This document shows positions 36,088-45,590 of a DNA stretch of 64,000 bases, piece by piece. The stretch spans positions 102,503 through 166,502 of the forward strand of contig NZ_JAGPYN010000011.1 of NCBI RefSeq assembly GCF_018069805.1. Direction: 5' to 3'. The stretch comes from Pseudoalteromonas ostreae (lineage in GTDB: Bacteria; Pseudomonadota; Gammaproteobacteria; Enterobacterales; Alteromonadaceae). The translations under genes were made by a program, and so were the position numbers. Each line of letters begins with the position of its first letter. Positions within the stretch are counted from its first letter, which is position 1. The notes beneath the pieces are model-generated. The model was not told where the DNA came from and did no database searches. It was given only the letters and a program-made list of their open reading frames with translations.

Positions 36088-37443
36088 TTATTCCATTTCG
36101 CTATAAATAAGCTCAATACTAACAATTTTACTTCTATTTAAAGTGATCTTATAACGCTGATACTTTATCTCTTCGTCATTCTGATATGAAAGCACTACAT
36201 TTAGCTGATAGCGTCGCTCTACACTTTGTTTAGATATTTTATTATTATCAAGATGATACAGTTTACCTTCGCCTTTTTTTAAGTTCCGCACAAACGCCGC
36301 TAAACTAAATTGTAAGGTCTGTTGCAAGCTATCATAACCAGGTAAGAACTCTTTTGCATTAACCCGAATTTCACTGGCAAAGTGCAGCCATTGCGCTGCT
36401 TGTTTATTTTGTTGACGTCGTTTTGAAAATATTTTTCGTACATCCTCTGGAATATGTTTAAAGCGTGTATATTCAAGCCAGATGTATTGTGTAGCTATTT
36501 TATCTTTGGTTACACTATTTCGAAATTGAAACCGCCATTTTGGCCGACCTTTCACAATAGCTCGCCAAATAACTCGTGTTATATCTTCTTTAAAAATTTC
36601 CCGCATCCCGTAAATAGCGCCTAAAATGATCACTAATGTCGCAGTCACTTCGGTAAACGAGATCCGCGCATTCAGTACTACAACCATAACAAACGCCATT
36701 ATAATTGCTGTGACGGTTCCTTTAACCAATCGTTTTAAATAACTATTGAGGTAACGAGTATTACGATTTAACACCACACCATGCTCAATCAAACGCTGTA
36801 AAAGACGCATTTTATTGGTGATCCGGTTTGCATCCTGAAGGGTTGATTCCGAGTTATATTGCAGTCCCTGACGGTAATCTTGCTCAGCTTTACAAAAATT
36901 CATCAGATCAGTGCGCTCTTTTGCATAATCACTACTGCGCGGCCCTTCATCAAGCAGTTTCAAAAATGACTGCTCTATGTGCCAACTTAAATAGTTATCT
37001 GCGTTAGTATAAAACGAAATCAGTTTTTCATCGTCTGGGGTGTAACGTCTTAATTTTTTTAGTAGGCTTTGGCTTTGTTCAGATAATTCAATAGCGCGCT
37101 GATAAAACTCATCAACTTCTTCAATCTTCAATGTATCTTTGATATCAGTATCAATCGCCAAGCGGACTTGGTAACAATACAAATTGAGGTTTTGCCGATA
37201 ATCTTGTTGTTCGCCTTTATTTTTACTAACAAAGCGACTACGTACTAAAGGTAAATGGATATTATTGGCGTTATACGCTAAATACGACTTGAAGTGGTTA
37301 TTAAAATACGATTCTTCTGTTAACGTTTGCGGATTGATGCCCATTTCATTGGGGATAGAAAAATACATGTCGATACGCTGCTCAGCACGAGGGCTCAGCT
37401 CTGGTTCGATAATAAAGGATAAATTTTCATCCTGCCTTAACAA
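36088..37443 (-). CDS. Hypothetical membrane protein with large cytoplasmic parts
   Basis: Not recognised. The 451 residues are very basic, with a helical N-terminal region (about 95-225) and two adjacent transmembrane helices (about 240-260 and 265-282: VTAIIMAFVMVVVLNA and VTATLVIILGAIYGM). A charged C-terminal half follows, with FLPGYDSLQQTLQFSLAAFVRNLKKGEGKLY. No signal peptide, no known motif. It stands alone on the minus strand. Close relatives appear to be unannotated proteins of marine gammaproteobacteria (recollection, not a search). Confidence 0.75.
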   Translation of the reverse strand: MLRQDENLSFIIEPELSPRAEQRIDMYFSIPNEMGINPQTLTEESYFNNHFKSYLAYNANNIHLPLVRSRFVSKNKGEQQDYRQNLNLYCYQVRLAIDTDIKDTLKIEEVDEFYQRAIELSEQSQSLLKKLRRYTPDDEKLISFYTNADNYLSWHIEQSFLKLLDEGPRSSDYAKERTDLMNFCKAEQDYRQGLQYNSESTLQDANRITNKMRLLQRLIEHGVVLNRNTRYLNSYLKRLVKGTVTAIIMAFVMVVVLNARISFTEVTATLVIILGAIYGMREIFKEDITRVIWRAIVKGRPKWRFQFRNSVTKDKIATQYIWLEYTRFKHIPEDVRKIFSKRRQQNKQAAQWLHFASEIRVNAKEFLPGYDSLQQTLQFSLAAFVRNLKKGEGKLYHLDNNKISKQSVERRYQLNVVLSYQNDEEIKYQRYKITLNRSKIVSIELIYSEME

Positions 37444-37502
37444 TCAACTCTCCAAATTAATTTTGCTCACTATATTTTACTGCCTTTTTTCATTTGTTCA
37501 AT

Positions 37503-37531
37503 AAAAAAAGACCTAGTAAAAACTAGGCCTT
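37503..37531 (-). terminator. Terminator of the second TonB receptor
   Basis: Minus strand AAGGCCTAGT / ACTAGGTCTT stem (one G-U pair) with a 4-base loop and a U-run, 26 bases after the stop. Confidence 0.85.
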
Positions 37532-37556
37532 AGATAAAATCAAAGTTACTTACTGA

Positions 37557-40247
37557 TTAAAGTTTAACATTCACACCAGCAAAGAAACGACGACCTAATA
37601 CATCATATGTGAACGGATCAGTATTTGAGCTGTAGTTACCTGAGTAATAAGGTGGTTGTTTATCAAATAAGTTATTTACTCCAGCAGAAATACTTACGAT
37701 ATCATTTATCATATATGAGCCACTTATATCGTGATATACAATAGATGGAGTCGTTGGTGCAATACATTCACCTGGTTCATCACGACATGTAAAGCTATCC
37801 ATTCCGGCAATATAACGTGCTTCATATGTAGCATCCCAGCTATCACTGCTTGCTGTAAGGTGGAAGTTTGACTTAAGATCTGCATAACCACCGCTACCAT
37901 TTGTAACGTAGCCTTGGTAATCAATCACAGCACCTGTGTCTACTACATACTCGTCTAAATATGTTGTATCTAAGCCTGCTTTCCAAGCTACACCTAATGC
38001 ATCAAATGAATACGCTAAGTTTAAATCAATACCAGATGTTTTTTCTGAACCGATATTACGCAATTGGTTATTAAATACTATACGACCATCTGTACGTATA
38101 AATGCACCGGTATTTTCACACAGTGTAGTACCTGTACCGCTAGGATTAATACATTGATCAACAACGAATTGACTGGTGTAAGTGCTGATCGCATTTTCAA
38201 TTTCAATATCGTAGTAATCTACCGTCATTGAAAAGCCGCTAATCCACTCAGGCTCATACACGATACCAAATGTGAATGTATCGGCTTCTTCTGGAGTTAG
38301 AGCTGTATTACCACCAACAGTAACTTCTGCTTGATCGTCTGCACCAGGGTAAGTTACACCATCATAAGATATTGCTTTACCTGAATACAATTCATCAACA
38401 GTAGGAGCACGGAAAGCCGTTGAACGCACAGCACGCATCATTAGCTCGTCTGTTACTCTCCAAGTTAAACCTAACTTCCAAGTATTATCTGAACCAAATG
38501 TGCTGTAATCAAAAGCACGAATTGCCGCACTTAGTTCAACACTTTGCGCTAGAGGTGCATCTGCTAATAATGGAATTGCAAATTCCACATAAGCTTCATC
38601 AACATCAAAGCCGCCACTTGTTGGATCGATACGAGGATCGTTACCTAGACCTTGCGCAGCAATTGAATCAGGATCTTGCCATGCTTTTTCTTGACGATGC
38701 TCTACACCAGCGGCAAATGCAGCATAACCTGCAGGTAGTTCAAACATCTCACCAGACAGTGAACCAGCAACGATAAATAACTGGCTGCCACCTGATTCTT
38801 GTTCTTTGTAAATATAAGGATTTACATTTGCTTGAGCCCAATCAGCTTCATTCAAAGGATTAAATGTGCCATCAACTACGGCCGCTTTTAACGCTGAAAC
38901 ATTGTGTAGATTGCTGGTTTTACTTACTGAATCGTTACGGCCAAAGTTTGCAGAAAGATCCCAAGAGTAATCGTTAATTACACCTTCAGCACCAACAACT
39001 ATGCGCACGGTATCTACAGTTTGGGTGTAGTTACGAGTACCACTTTCGCTCATACGGCGACGATAGCTAATTTCGTCACCTTTAGCGTAGTTTGTTGGCG
39101 TTGTAACATACTTACCATTTGCATCTTTTACAAACGCATTATTAACAACTTGACGTTTATCATACGTTTGGCCTAATAGGCTATTGCCCATAGTGCTTGG
39201 ATCGTAGTTAAATGCAAAGTTAATTGGTTGTGGAGCTAGCTGCTGCTCTGACCAACGTTTAGTATAAGTGAATTCACTGAAAAAACTTGTATCGTCAGAA
39301 AGTTCATACGTACCAAGACCCGTAATATTTAAACGATTCATTGGTGTATATAAATAGCTACTTTTTGAGTAGTTGTATGCATCAGCTGCTGTTGTGTAGC
39401 GATGTAAAGTACCGCCTAGTCCACTTAAGCCACTGTCGTTAGCAACACCCGTTTTTTCTAATTCACCATCTTTATTTAAGATATTAGCCGTTACATTACT
39501 TTGAATGTGTCCACCTTCGCTAAATGAAGAACCACCACAATATAGGCCATTTGCGCCTTCTAGTAGTGGGCAGCTTGAGAAGTCACGGTCACTTTGGCTT
39601 GCTTGGCCACGATTAGTGTACTGAGCACCAAAAACAATGTTACCTTTATCAAAAGAAGTACCAACTGTAAAATCAATTGAATTTTCAGTTGCATCATGCT
39701 TTGAAGTCATTGCAGTGTTTACATTTAAATCTAAACCTTCAAAGTCATTTTTAAGGATTATGTTTACAACACCTGCCACAGCATCAGTACCGTAAACAGC
39801 AGAAGCACCATCTTTAAGTACTTCAATTTGCTTGATCATTGATACTGGAATAGTGTTTAAATCAACGGTAGACGCTGCACCAGTCCCTGAGTTGATCATA
39901 CGACGACCATTAACAAGCACTAAAGTACGTTGAGATCCTAAACCGCGAAGGTTAATCGATGCGTTACCGCCAGATCCATTATTAACACCAGGGTTTGTCA
40001 TTGCGCCGCCTGTAGCGGTCATCTTTTGTAATACGCTATCAATGCTTGTTGCACCCATTGCTTTAATATCATCGGCGCCAATTAATGTAACTGGGCTAGC
40101 GGTTTCCATATCTGAACGCTTAATGCGAGAACCCGTTACTTGAATTTTTTCGATAGTTTGCGCCGCATTTTCAGCTGCTGCTACTTGCATTGTTGAAAAC
40201 ATAGGAATAGCTGTGACAACAGCTAAGCCAATCATAGATTTTTTCAT
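37557..40247 (-). CDS. TonB-dependent receptor
   Basis: Outer-membrane transporter, 896 residues. Signal peptide 1-24 (MQVAAA), TonB box region IEKIQVTGSRI, plug with LRGLGSQRTLVLVNGRRM and VLKDGASAVYGTDAVAGVVNIIL, and a barrel ending in FFAGVNVKL. Four cysteines lie in extracellular-type loops. No STN domain and no neighbouring regulator. This subfamily is abundant in Alteromonadales and mostly without a known substrate. Confidence 0.92.
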   Translation of the reverse strand: MKKSMIGLAVVTAIPMFSTMQVAAAENAAQTIEKIQVTGSRIKRSDMETASPVTLIGADDIKAMGATSIDSVLQKMTATGGAMTNPGVNNGSGGNASINLRGLGSQRTLVLVNGRRMINSGTGAASTVDLNTIPVSMIKQIEVLKDGASAVYGTDAVAGVVNIILKNDFEGLDLNVNTAMTSKHDATENSIDFTVGTSFDKGNIVFGAQYTNRGQASQSDRDFSSCPLLEGANGLYCGGSSFSEGGHIQSNVTANILNKDGELEKTGVANDSGLSGLGGTLHRYTTAADAYNYSKSSYLYTPMNRLNITGLGTYELSDDTSFFSEFTYTKRWSEQQLAPQPINFAFNYDPSTMGNSLLGQTYDKRQVVNNAFVKDANGKYVTTPTNYAKGDEISYRRRMSESGTRNYTQTVDTVRIVVGAEGVINDYSWDLSANFGRNDSVSKTSNLHNVSALKAAVVDGTFNPLNEADWAQANVNPYIYKEQESGGSQLFIVAGSLSGEMFELPAGYAAFAAGVEHRQEKAWQDPDSIAAQGLGNDPRIDPTSGGFDVDEAYVEFAIPLLADAPLAQSVELSAAIRAFDYSTFGSDNTWKLGLTWRVTDELMMRAVRSTAFRAPTVDELYSGKAISYDGVTYPGADDQAEVTVGGNTALTPEEADTFTFGIVYEPEWISGFSMTVDYYDIEIENAISTYTSQFVVDQCINPSGTGTTLCENTGAFIRTDGRIVFNNQLRNIGSEKTSGIDLNLAYSFDALGVAWKAGLDTTYLDEYVVDTGAVIDYQGYVTNGSGGYADLKSNFHLTASSDSWDATYEARYIAGMDSFTCRDEPGECIAPTTPSIVYHDISGSYMINDIVSISAGVNNLFDKQPPYYSGNYSSNTDPFTYDVLGRRFFAGVNVKL

Positions 40248-40904
40248 GTGAAACCCTACTTGTTGGAGAAATACCTTGCTCAGGTAGCGCTCGTTTTATT
40301 TGAGAATATCGAGTCAGCGATGGCAACTTAGGCGGATTTAACTGAACGAAATCTGAATGAGAGGTCAATAATTACCTTTTCAATTATTGATAATCCTGCA
40401 ATAGGTACGTTAGTTAATGAATGTTTCATTGTTAATCAGTTAATACATATTCAATTCAATATATTACATTTAACATGAAACACTTTAAACACCTATGAAA
40501 TCAAACCAACTAACTTTGTAATTATATGTAATTACTGTACAAAAATACCCAAATCAGAAAAATTAACAAGTTAATCACATGGTTTTATTAAAACTGCAAA
40601 ACTGACCAACAACTGCTAACCATAGTTATGCAATAATTTTGCGCATTTAAGCTCTATACAGCTTTTTTAATGGCAATATAATGCTGTTGCTCTTTGTTCA
40701 GTGCAGCCTAATGTAAAAATAAGGTGGTTTTATGCGCACTCTGTAAATTTAACTGAAAATATAACAAAGCAAGCTAATAAAAGGTGGCAAAAATGGTGTT
40801 TCGATAGGTAGTATGATCGATAAAGGAGGTCGCAACTAAATAACCTGAGCTTGGGTCGTTAACCTCTTAATTAACACTCAGGTTTAATATAAATTAAACA
40901 GATA
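40248..40904. other. AT-rich intergenic region
   Basis: A 657-base gap with no supported gene. It must hold the receptor promoter (minus strand), but none stands out. Structures seen: TGTTTCAT and ATGAAACA arms at 40422-40429 and 40475-40482; a small hairpin with U-run at 40649-40668; AAAGGAGGT at 40822-40830 with no start codon after it; and an 8-bp dyad AACCTGAG / CTCAGGTT at 40842-40884 enclosing GTTAA / TTAAC. Confidence 0.5.
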
Positions 40905-41327
40905 TCAATAAGTCGCATCAAAGTAATAATATACATGCTTAAGTTGGCCTTGTTGATTTTTAACTTCCAGTGTCAATTTCCAGGTCATATTACGCTCAGA
41001 ACAAATGCCAACCATACTTTGAGCAACATAAATATCATTACGCGGCTCAAACAACACCGGAATATAACCCATATACATAGTGATACCTTCAAGCTTAGCG
41101 CTGTGTACTAACATTGTACTTGGTAACGATAAGTTTATTTCAAAAGGTGTCTCTGGTGTTATTTGTTGCTCACTCAACCAAATTTTCACCTGATTATCAT
41201 ACTCGCATAACTGATTTGGCTGACAACTTGCACCTTGGATTTGCTCTTCTATACTTAGCGGTTGTGGGCCACATGCCATTAACATGTTTAATGCACTTAA
41301 AAACACTACTAAAAGCTTAATTGGCAT
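40905..41327 (-). CDS. Hypothetical lipoprotein next to the cbb3 oxidase genes
   Basis: Not recognised. The 140 residues have a lipoprotein signal (lipobox LMAC, cysteine 19) and four further cysteines (two close together at SCQPNQLC). A beta-rich body follows with LEGITMYMGYIPVLFEP and MTWKLTLEV, resembling a FixH-like or cupredoxin-like sandwich only loosely. It is divergent from ccoN, so a role in oxidase assembly or metal handling is possible but unproven. Confidence 0.75.
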   Translation of the reverse strand: MPIKLLVVFLSALNMLMACGPQPLSIEEQIQGASCQPNQLCEYDNQVKIWLSEQQITPETPFEINLSLPSTMLVHSAKLEGITMYMGYIPVLFEPRNDIYVAQSMVGICSERNMTWKLTLEVKNQQGQLKHVYYYFDATY

Positions 41328-41665
41328 AGTATTCCTTAGAGAAATTAAAGGCCGATACTAATCAGCGTACCGTTAAAATACAACCACTGAACTAAATTCT
41401 TACGTAAATGTACAAAAGTGTGTCAAAAAATAGCCAACTGCATGAGAAAAATTGATTGATGTCATAATTTTATGCAATTGACCTATCTTTTTTAGGTCAA
41501 AAAATTTATCATTTCCCTGCAAAAATAAGGGTTTCTCGAGTTTGTTTTCTGAAGCAGTCAAGGTATTGAGGGTTTTTGATAACATACTTGAGAAAAATAG
41601 TAGGCCCCACTTAATAAAGTGGGTAATTCATTTCTAAACGCATTTATTGCAGCGGAAGCCAGATA
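41328..41665. promoter_or_regulatory. ccoN upstream control region
   Basis: A 338-base gap. TTGATTGATGTCAT at 41452-41465 resembles one good and one poor half of an FNR box (TTGAT-N4-ATCAA). TTGACCTA / TAGGTCAA at 41478-41500 is a perfect 8-bp dyad. CCCACTT / AAGTGGG at 41606-41623 is a leader hairpin before the GGAAG ribosome site of ccoN. Regulation by the linked Fnr is expected but the box is weak. Confidence 0.45.
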
Positions 41666-43099
41666 ATGAGCCAAACAGTAGCATCACAAACTGAGTACAA
41701 CTATAAGGTTGTACGCCAATTCACTATTATGACAGTGATTTGGGGCATCGTTGGCATGAGTATTGGGGTTCTGATTGCTGCCCAATTAGCTTGGCCAGCA
41801 CTTAACTTTGATATACCATGGTTAACATACTCTCGACTTCGTCCGTTACACACGAACGCAGTTATTTTCGCATTTGGTACAAGTGCACTATTCGCGACAT
41901 CATATTATGTTGTGCAACGTACTTGTCAAACGCGCCTTCTCTCCGATAAATTAGCAGCCTTTACTTTTTGGGGCTGGCAATTAGTTATTGTCCTCGCTGT
42001 TATCACATTACCATTAGGTATGACCAGTACTAAAGAATACGCAGAGCTTGAGTGGCCAATTGATATCTTAATTGCCATTGTTTGGGTAACTTATGCGGTT
42101 GTGTTCATGGGCACTATAGCTAAACGTAAAGTGTCACACATCTATGTAGCTAACTGGTTCTATGCCGGCTTTATCATTACCGTTGCAGTATTGCATGTTG
42201 TTAACAGTATGGCTGTACCTGTATCCCTAACTAAATCATATTCAATTTACGCAGGTGCTGTAGATGCCATGGTTCAATGGTGGTACGGTCATAACGCTGT
42301 AGGTTTCTTATTAACGGCTGGTTTCTTAGGCATGATGTATTACTTCGTACCTAAACAAGCGGGTCGTCCTGTATATTCATACCGCTTATCAGTGGTTCAC
42401 TTTTGGGCATTGATTTCACTGTATATTTGGGCTGGTCCTCACCACTTACACTACACCGCGCTTCCTGATTGGACGCAAAGTTTAGGTATGGTGATGTCAA
42501 TCATCTTATTTGTTCCATCTTGGGGTGGTATGATTAACGGTATCATGACGTTATCTGGCGCATGGCATAAATTACGTACCGATCCGGTACTGCGTTTTCT
42601 AGTTGTATCATTGTCTTTCTATGGTATGTCTACCTTTGAAGGTCCGATGATGGCAATTAAATCTGTGAATGCTCTTTCTCATTACACTGATTGGACTATA
42701 GGTCACGTTCACTCTGGTGCATTAGGTTGGGTTGCAATGATTTCTATCGGTGCGATTTACCATCTTATCCCTGCGTTGTTTTCGCAAGGCCGTATGTACA
42801 GCGTGAAACTCGTTAATACACACTTCTGGCTACATACTGTTGGTGTTGTACTTTACATTGTAGCAATGTGGATTTCAGGTGTTATGCAAGGTCTAATGTG
42901 GCGCGCAGTAAATGCTGACGGTACATTAATGTATACCTTTGTACAATCACTGCAAGCATCACATCCTTTCTATGTTATGCGCTTCTTAGGCGGTGTGTTC
43001 ATCGTAGTAGGCATGCTGGTTATGGCTTATAACGTTTATCGTACTATTTCTGCGAAGAATGATTCGTTGAAATTAGATGCGCAAGCACAGTTAGCATAA
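41666..43099 (+). CDS. ccoN: cbb3 cytochrome c oxidase subunit I
   Basis: Catalytic heme-copper subunit for respiration at low oxygen, inner membrane. 477 residues, 12 or more helices. Ligand histidines are visible: His62 (low-spin heme), His209 in [10 protein letters not shown] and His259/His260 for CuB with Tyr253 upstream, and His347/His349 in [11 protein letters not shown]. First gene of ccoNOQP. Confidence 0.97.
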   Translation: MSQTVASQTEYNYKVVRQFTIMTVIWGIVGMSIGVLIAAQLAWPALNFDIPWLTYSRLRPLHTNAVIFAFGTSALFATSYYVVQRTCQTRLLSDKLAAFTFWGWQLVIVLAVITLPLGMTSTKEYAELEWPIDILIAIVWVTYAVVFMGTIAKRKVSHIYVANWFYAGFIITVAVLHVVNSMAVPVSLTKSYSIYAGAVDAMVQWWYGHNAVGFLLTAGFLGMMYYFVPKQAGRPVYSYRLSVVHFWALISLYIWAGPHHLHYTALPDWTQSLGMVMSIILFVPSWGGMINGIMTLSGAWHKLRTDPVLRFLVVSLSFYGMSTFEGPMMAIKSVNALSHYTDWTIGHVHSGALGWVAMISIGAIYHLIPALFSQGRMYSVKLVNTHFWLHTVGVVLYIVAMWISGVMQGLMWRAVNADGTLMYTFVQSLQASHPFYVMRFLGGVFIVVGMLVMAYNVYRTISAKNDSLKLDAQAQLA

Positions 43100-43108
43100 C
43101 GGAGTGAG

Positions 43109-43786
43109 ATGATGAGCAATAATAATTCACAAAACAAACATGAAATAGTCGAAAAAAATATCGGCCTTATGGCTATCTTGACTGTTTTTGCTATCAGCTT
43201 CGGCGCATTAGTAGAAATCACTCCACTGATGTTCCAAGACGATACAACTAAGCCTGTTGAGGGTTTACGCCCTCTTAATGCGCTTGAAATTGAAGGCCAT
43301 GACATCTATGTACGTGAAGGTTGTCATACCTGTCATACACAAATGATCCGTCCTTTCCGTGACGAAGTTGAACGTTACGGTCACTACTCAGTAGCAGGTG
43401 AGTCAGTATGGGATCATCCTTTTTTATGGGGTTCTAAGCGTACCGGTCCTGACCTTGCTAGAATTGGCAAGCGTTACTCAGATGACTGGCATTATGCTCA
43501 CTTGGTAGATCCGCGTGCAGTGGTTCCTGAGTCAAACATGCCAGGTTTCCCTTGGTTAGCAGAGGATCGAGTTGATACTAGCCTTACTCTGAAAAAGCTT
43601 AAAATTTTTCGTGATACATTTGCTATTAACCCAGAAAACCCGGCACATCCAGGTTTAGGGTATGGTAGCGATGAAGAACTAATCGCTGATGTTGCCAAGG
43701 TTGATGCAATGAATAACGGTAAAGGTGCAACAGAAATGCAAGCCCTTATCGCTTATTTGCAACAACTTGGCACACACTTGAAGTAA
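43109..43786 (+). CDS. ccoO: cbb3 oxidase subunit II, mono-heme cytochrome c
   Basis: Membrane-anchored cytochrome c of 225 residues. N-terminal anchor at about 18-40; heme motif CHTCH at 72-76; axial Met likely in [19 protein letters not shown] precedes tandem ATGs, and the second start is equally possible. Ten bases after ccoN. Confidence 0.96.
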   Translation: MMSNNNSQNKHEIVEKNIGLMAILTVFAISFGALVEITPLMFQDDTTKPVEGLRPLNALEIEGHDIYVREGCHTCHTQMIRPFRDEVERYGHYSVAGESVWDHPFLWGSKRTGPDLARIGKRYSDDWHYAHLVDPRAVVPESNMPGFPWLAEDRVDTSLTLKKLKIFRDTFAINPENPAHPGLGYGSDEELIADVAKVDAMNNGKGATEMQALIAYLQQLGTHLK

Positions 43787-43792
43787 TAAATT

Positions 43793-43978
43793 ATGGATTA
43801 CGGAACATACAGAGGCATTTTAACTCTGGTAATTTTAGTACTATTTATTGTCATTGTTGTGTGGGCATATAGCAGGCGTAGTAAAACACGTTTTAAAGAC
43901 GCTGCTAATGCCATCTTTGAAGATGAAAAAACACACAAGGATACAATCTCTAACGAGGAAAAGGGGTCTGAGAAATGA
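43793..43978 (+). CDS. ccoQ: cbb3 oxidase small subunit CcoQ
   Basis: Single-span protein of 61 residues: MDYGTYRGILTLVILVLFIVIVVWAYSRRSKTRF then an acidic tail, the usual CcoQ/FixQ shape. It stabilises the complex. It lies between ccoO and ccoP and overlaps ccoP by 4 bases (ATGA). Confidence 0.93.
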   Translation: MDYGTYRGILTLVILVLFIVIVVWAYSRRSKTRFKDAANAIFEDEKTHKDTISNEEKGSEK

Positions 43979-44940
43979 CTAGCTTTTGGAGTATATGGGT
44001 TATTGTATTAACCCTATCGTGTCTTTTCATTTTGTTTGGTTTGCTCGTATGGAACTTAAAAAACTATACAGGCGTTAAAGAAGGTGAAAGCTGCGGACAC
44101 GAATTTGATGGTATTGAAGAACTAAATAACCCGCTACCTAAGTGGTGGACTTACATGTTCTTTGCAACATTCGCATGGTCAGTTTATTACTTAGCAGCAT
44201 ACCCAGGTTTGGGTAATTGGGAAGGTTTAGGTAAGTGGACAAGCTCTAATCAAGGTATTACCTCTTTAGCAGAGTCTAAAATGGCTGTTGAAGAGGCACA
44301 GGCTGAAGGTCGCTTTGTTAAACTTGATGCTGAATACCGCGCGGCAGATGAACGCTTTGGTCCGATCTTTGAAGCATTTGCTCAGCAAGACATTGAAACA
44401 CTTGCTACAGATGAAAAAGCGCTTGAGATTGGTCAACGTTTGTTTGCCCAAAATTGTTCTCAGTGTCATGGCTCTGATGCCCGGGGTGGCCAAGGCTTCC
44501 CTAACTTAACTGATAAAGATTGGTTGTACGGCGGTACGCCAGATAAAATCAAAGAAACGATTTTACATGGCCGTATTGCTGCTATGCCACCGTGGGGGGC
44601 TGCACTAGGTGAGCAAGGCATTAAAGAAATGACCGCTCATGTACTCAGCTTATCGGGTCGTACAGTTAACCAAAAAGACGCTGCCGCTGGCGCAGCTAAG
44701 TTTGCAATGTGTGCCGCGTGTCATGGGGCTGACGGTAAAGGTTCAGTTGCACATAACTTACCATTTGGTGCACCTAACTTAACTGATAACACCTGGCTAT
44801 ATGGTGGTTCTCAACGAGCTGTTGAAGAAACACTTAACAACGGTCGTGCTGGTGTTATGCCTGCATGGAAAGACATTTTAGGTGAAGATAAAATCCATCT
44901 ACTAACCGCATACGTTTATAGTTTATCGCAAGATAAATAA
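43975..44940 (+). CDS. ccoP: cbb3 oxidase subunit III, di-heme cytochrome c
   Basis: Electron-entry subunit of 321 residues with two N-terminal helices (about 5-28 and 58-76) and two heme sites, CSQCH at 161-165 and CAACH at 246-250, each followed by a Met-ligand region (AAMPPWG, GVMPAWK). A strong terminator follows, separating the oxidase genes from the assembly genes. Confidence 0.97.
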   Translation: MTSFWSIWVIVLTLSCLFILFGLLVWNLKNYTGVKEGESCGHEFDGIEELNNPLPKWWTYMFFATFAWSVYYLAAYPGLGNWEGLGKWTSSNQGITSLAESKMAVEEAQAEGRFVKLDAEYRAADERFGPIFEAFAQQDIETLATDEKALEIGQRLFAQNCSQCHGSDARGGQGFPNLTDKDWLYGGTPDKIKETILHGRIAAMPPWGAALGEQGIKEMTAHVLSLSGRTVNQKDAAAGAAKFAMCAACHGADGKGSVAHNLPFGAPNLTDNTWLYGGSQRAVEETLNNGRAGVMPAWKDILGEDKIHLLTAYVYSLSQDK

Positions 44941-45000
44941 CTAAAACGTTAATAAAATGTTTATATTTTAATGTATTAATTCAATAGATTAATGCAGATC

Positions 45001-45030
45001 AAAAAAGCCTCCATCTGGAGGCTTTTTTTT
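45001..45030 (+). terminator. Terminator after ccoNOQP
   Basis: AAAAAAGCCTCC / GGAGGCTTTTTT stem with an ATCT loop and T8, 61 bases after ccoP. Confidence 0.93.
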
Positions 45031-45088
45031 AGTCTTTTCAATTTAAATCCTATAAAATGCCCTTATCGTAAACTAATTAAGTGTATTT

Positions 45089-45580
45089 ATGACCCCTACT
45101 CCTTGGTATAAAAATTTCTGGCCGTGGTTTTTAATCTTTTTTCCGTTAGTTGCCATCATTGGCTGTATCTCCCTCTTTATAACTGCTATCGGTAATGGCC
45201 CTGATATGGTGGTTGATGATTACTATAAAAAAGGTAAAGCAATTAACTTAGAGTTGAGCAAATTCGATAAAGCCAAAGCGCTGTATTTACATGGTGAATT
45301 GCTAATCGAAGCTGATAAAGTCAGCTTTAAATTTAATAAAGGGGACACTAGTAATATCCACTCATTAAAACTATCGTTTTATCACCGTACAATTAAGGCT
45401 CATGATTTTAATATTCACTTAACCCCTAATGCGAATGGTGAATTTACAGCAATCGTCGAACCATACAGTGATGGCACTTATACTGTCTTTATTGAACCAA
45501 CAAACGGTAGTTGGAAGTTAAAAGAAAACATCACTTTGCCGACTGAGCAAAGTATTGCTATAAGTCCTGAATATAAGTAG
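45089..45580 (+). CDS. fixH: FixH/CcoH assembly protein
   Basis: Membrane protein of 163 residues required for cbb3 oxidase maturation, probably with the CcoI copper pump. One N-terminal helix (WFLIFFPLVAIIGCISLFITAI), then the conserved DMVVDDYYKKGKAIN and a periplasmic beta domain. It opens the assembly cluster fixH-fixI-ccoS. Confidence 0.9.
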   Translation: MTPTPWYKNFWPWFLIFFPLVAIIGCISLFITAIGNGPDMVVDDYYKKGKAINLELSKFDKAKALYLHGELLIEADKVSFKFNKGDTSNIHSLKLSFYHRTIKAHDFNIHLTPNANGEFTAIVEPYSDGTYTVFIEPTNGSWKLKENITLPTEQSIAISPEYK

Positions 45581-45590
45581 CCACCTCATC

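Noticed and set aside
40171..40368. 65-codon minus-strand frame overlapping the start of the second TonB receptor
   Set aside because: It is out of frame with the receptor, overlaps its signal peptide and has no credible ribosome site.
41478..41500. TTGACCTA/TAGGTCAA dyad considered as an FNR site
   Set aside because: The half-site sequence and the spacing do not match TTGAT-N4-ATCAA.
41400..41585. 61-codon minus-strand frame in the ccoN control region
   Set aside because: It coincides with the FNR-like box and dyad and has no family resemblance.
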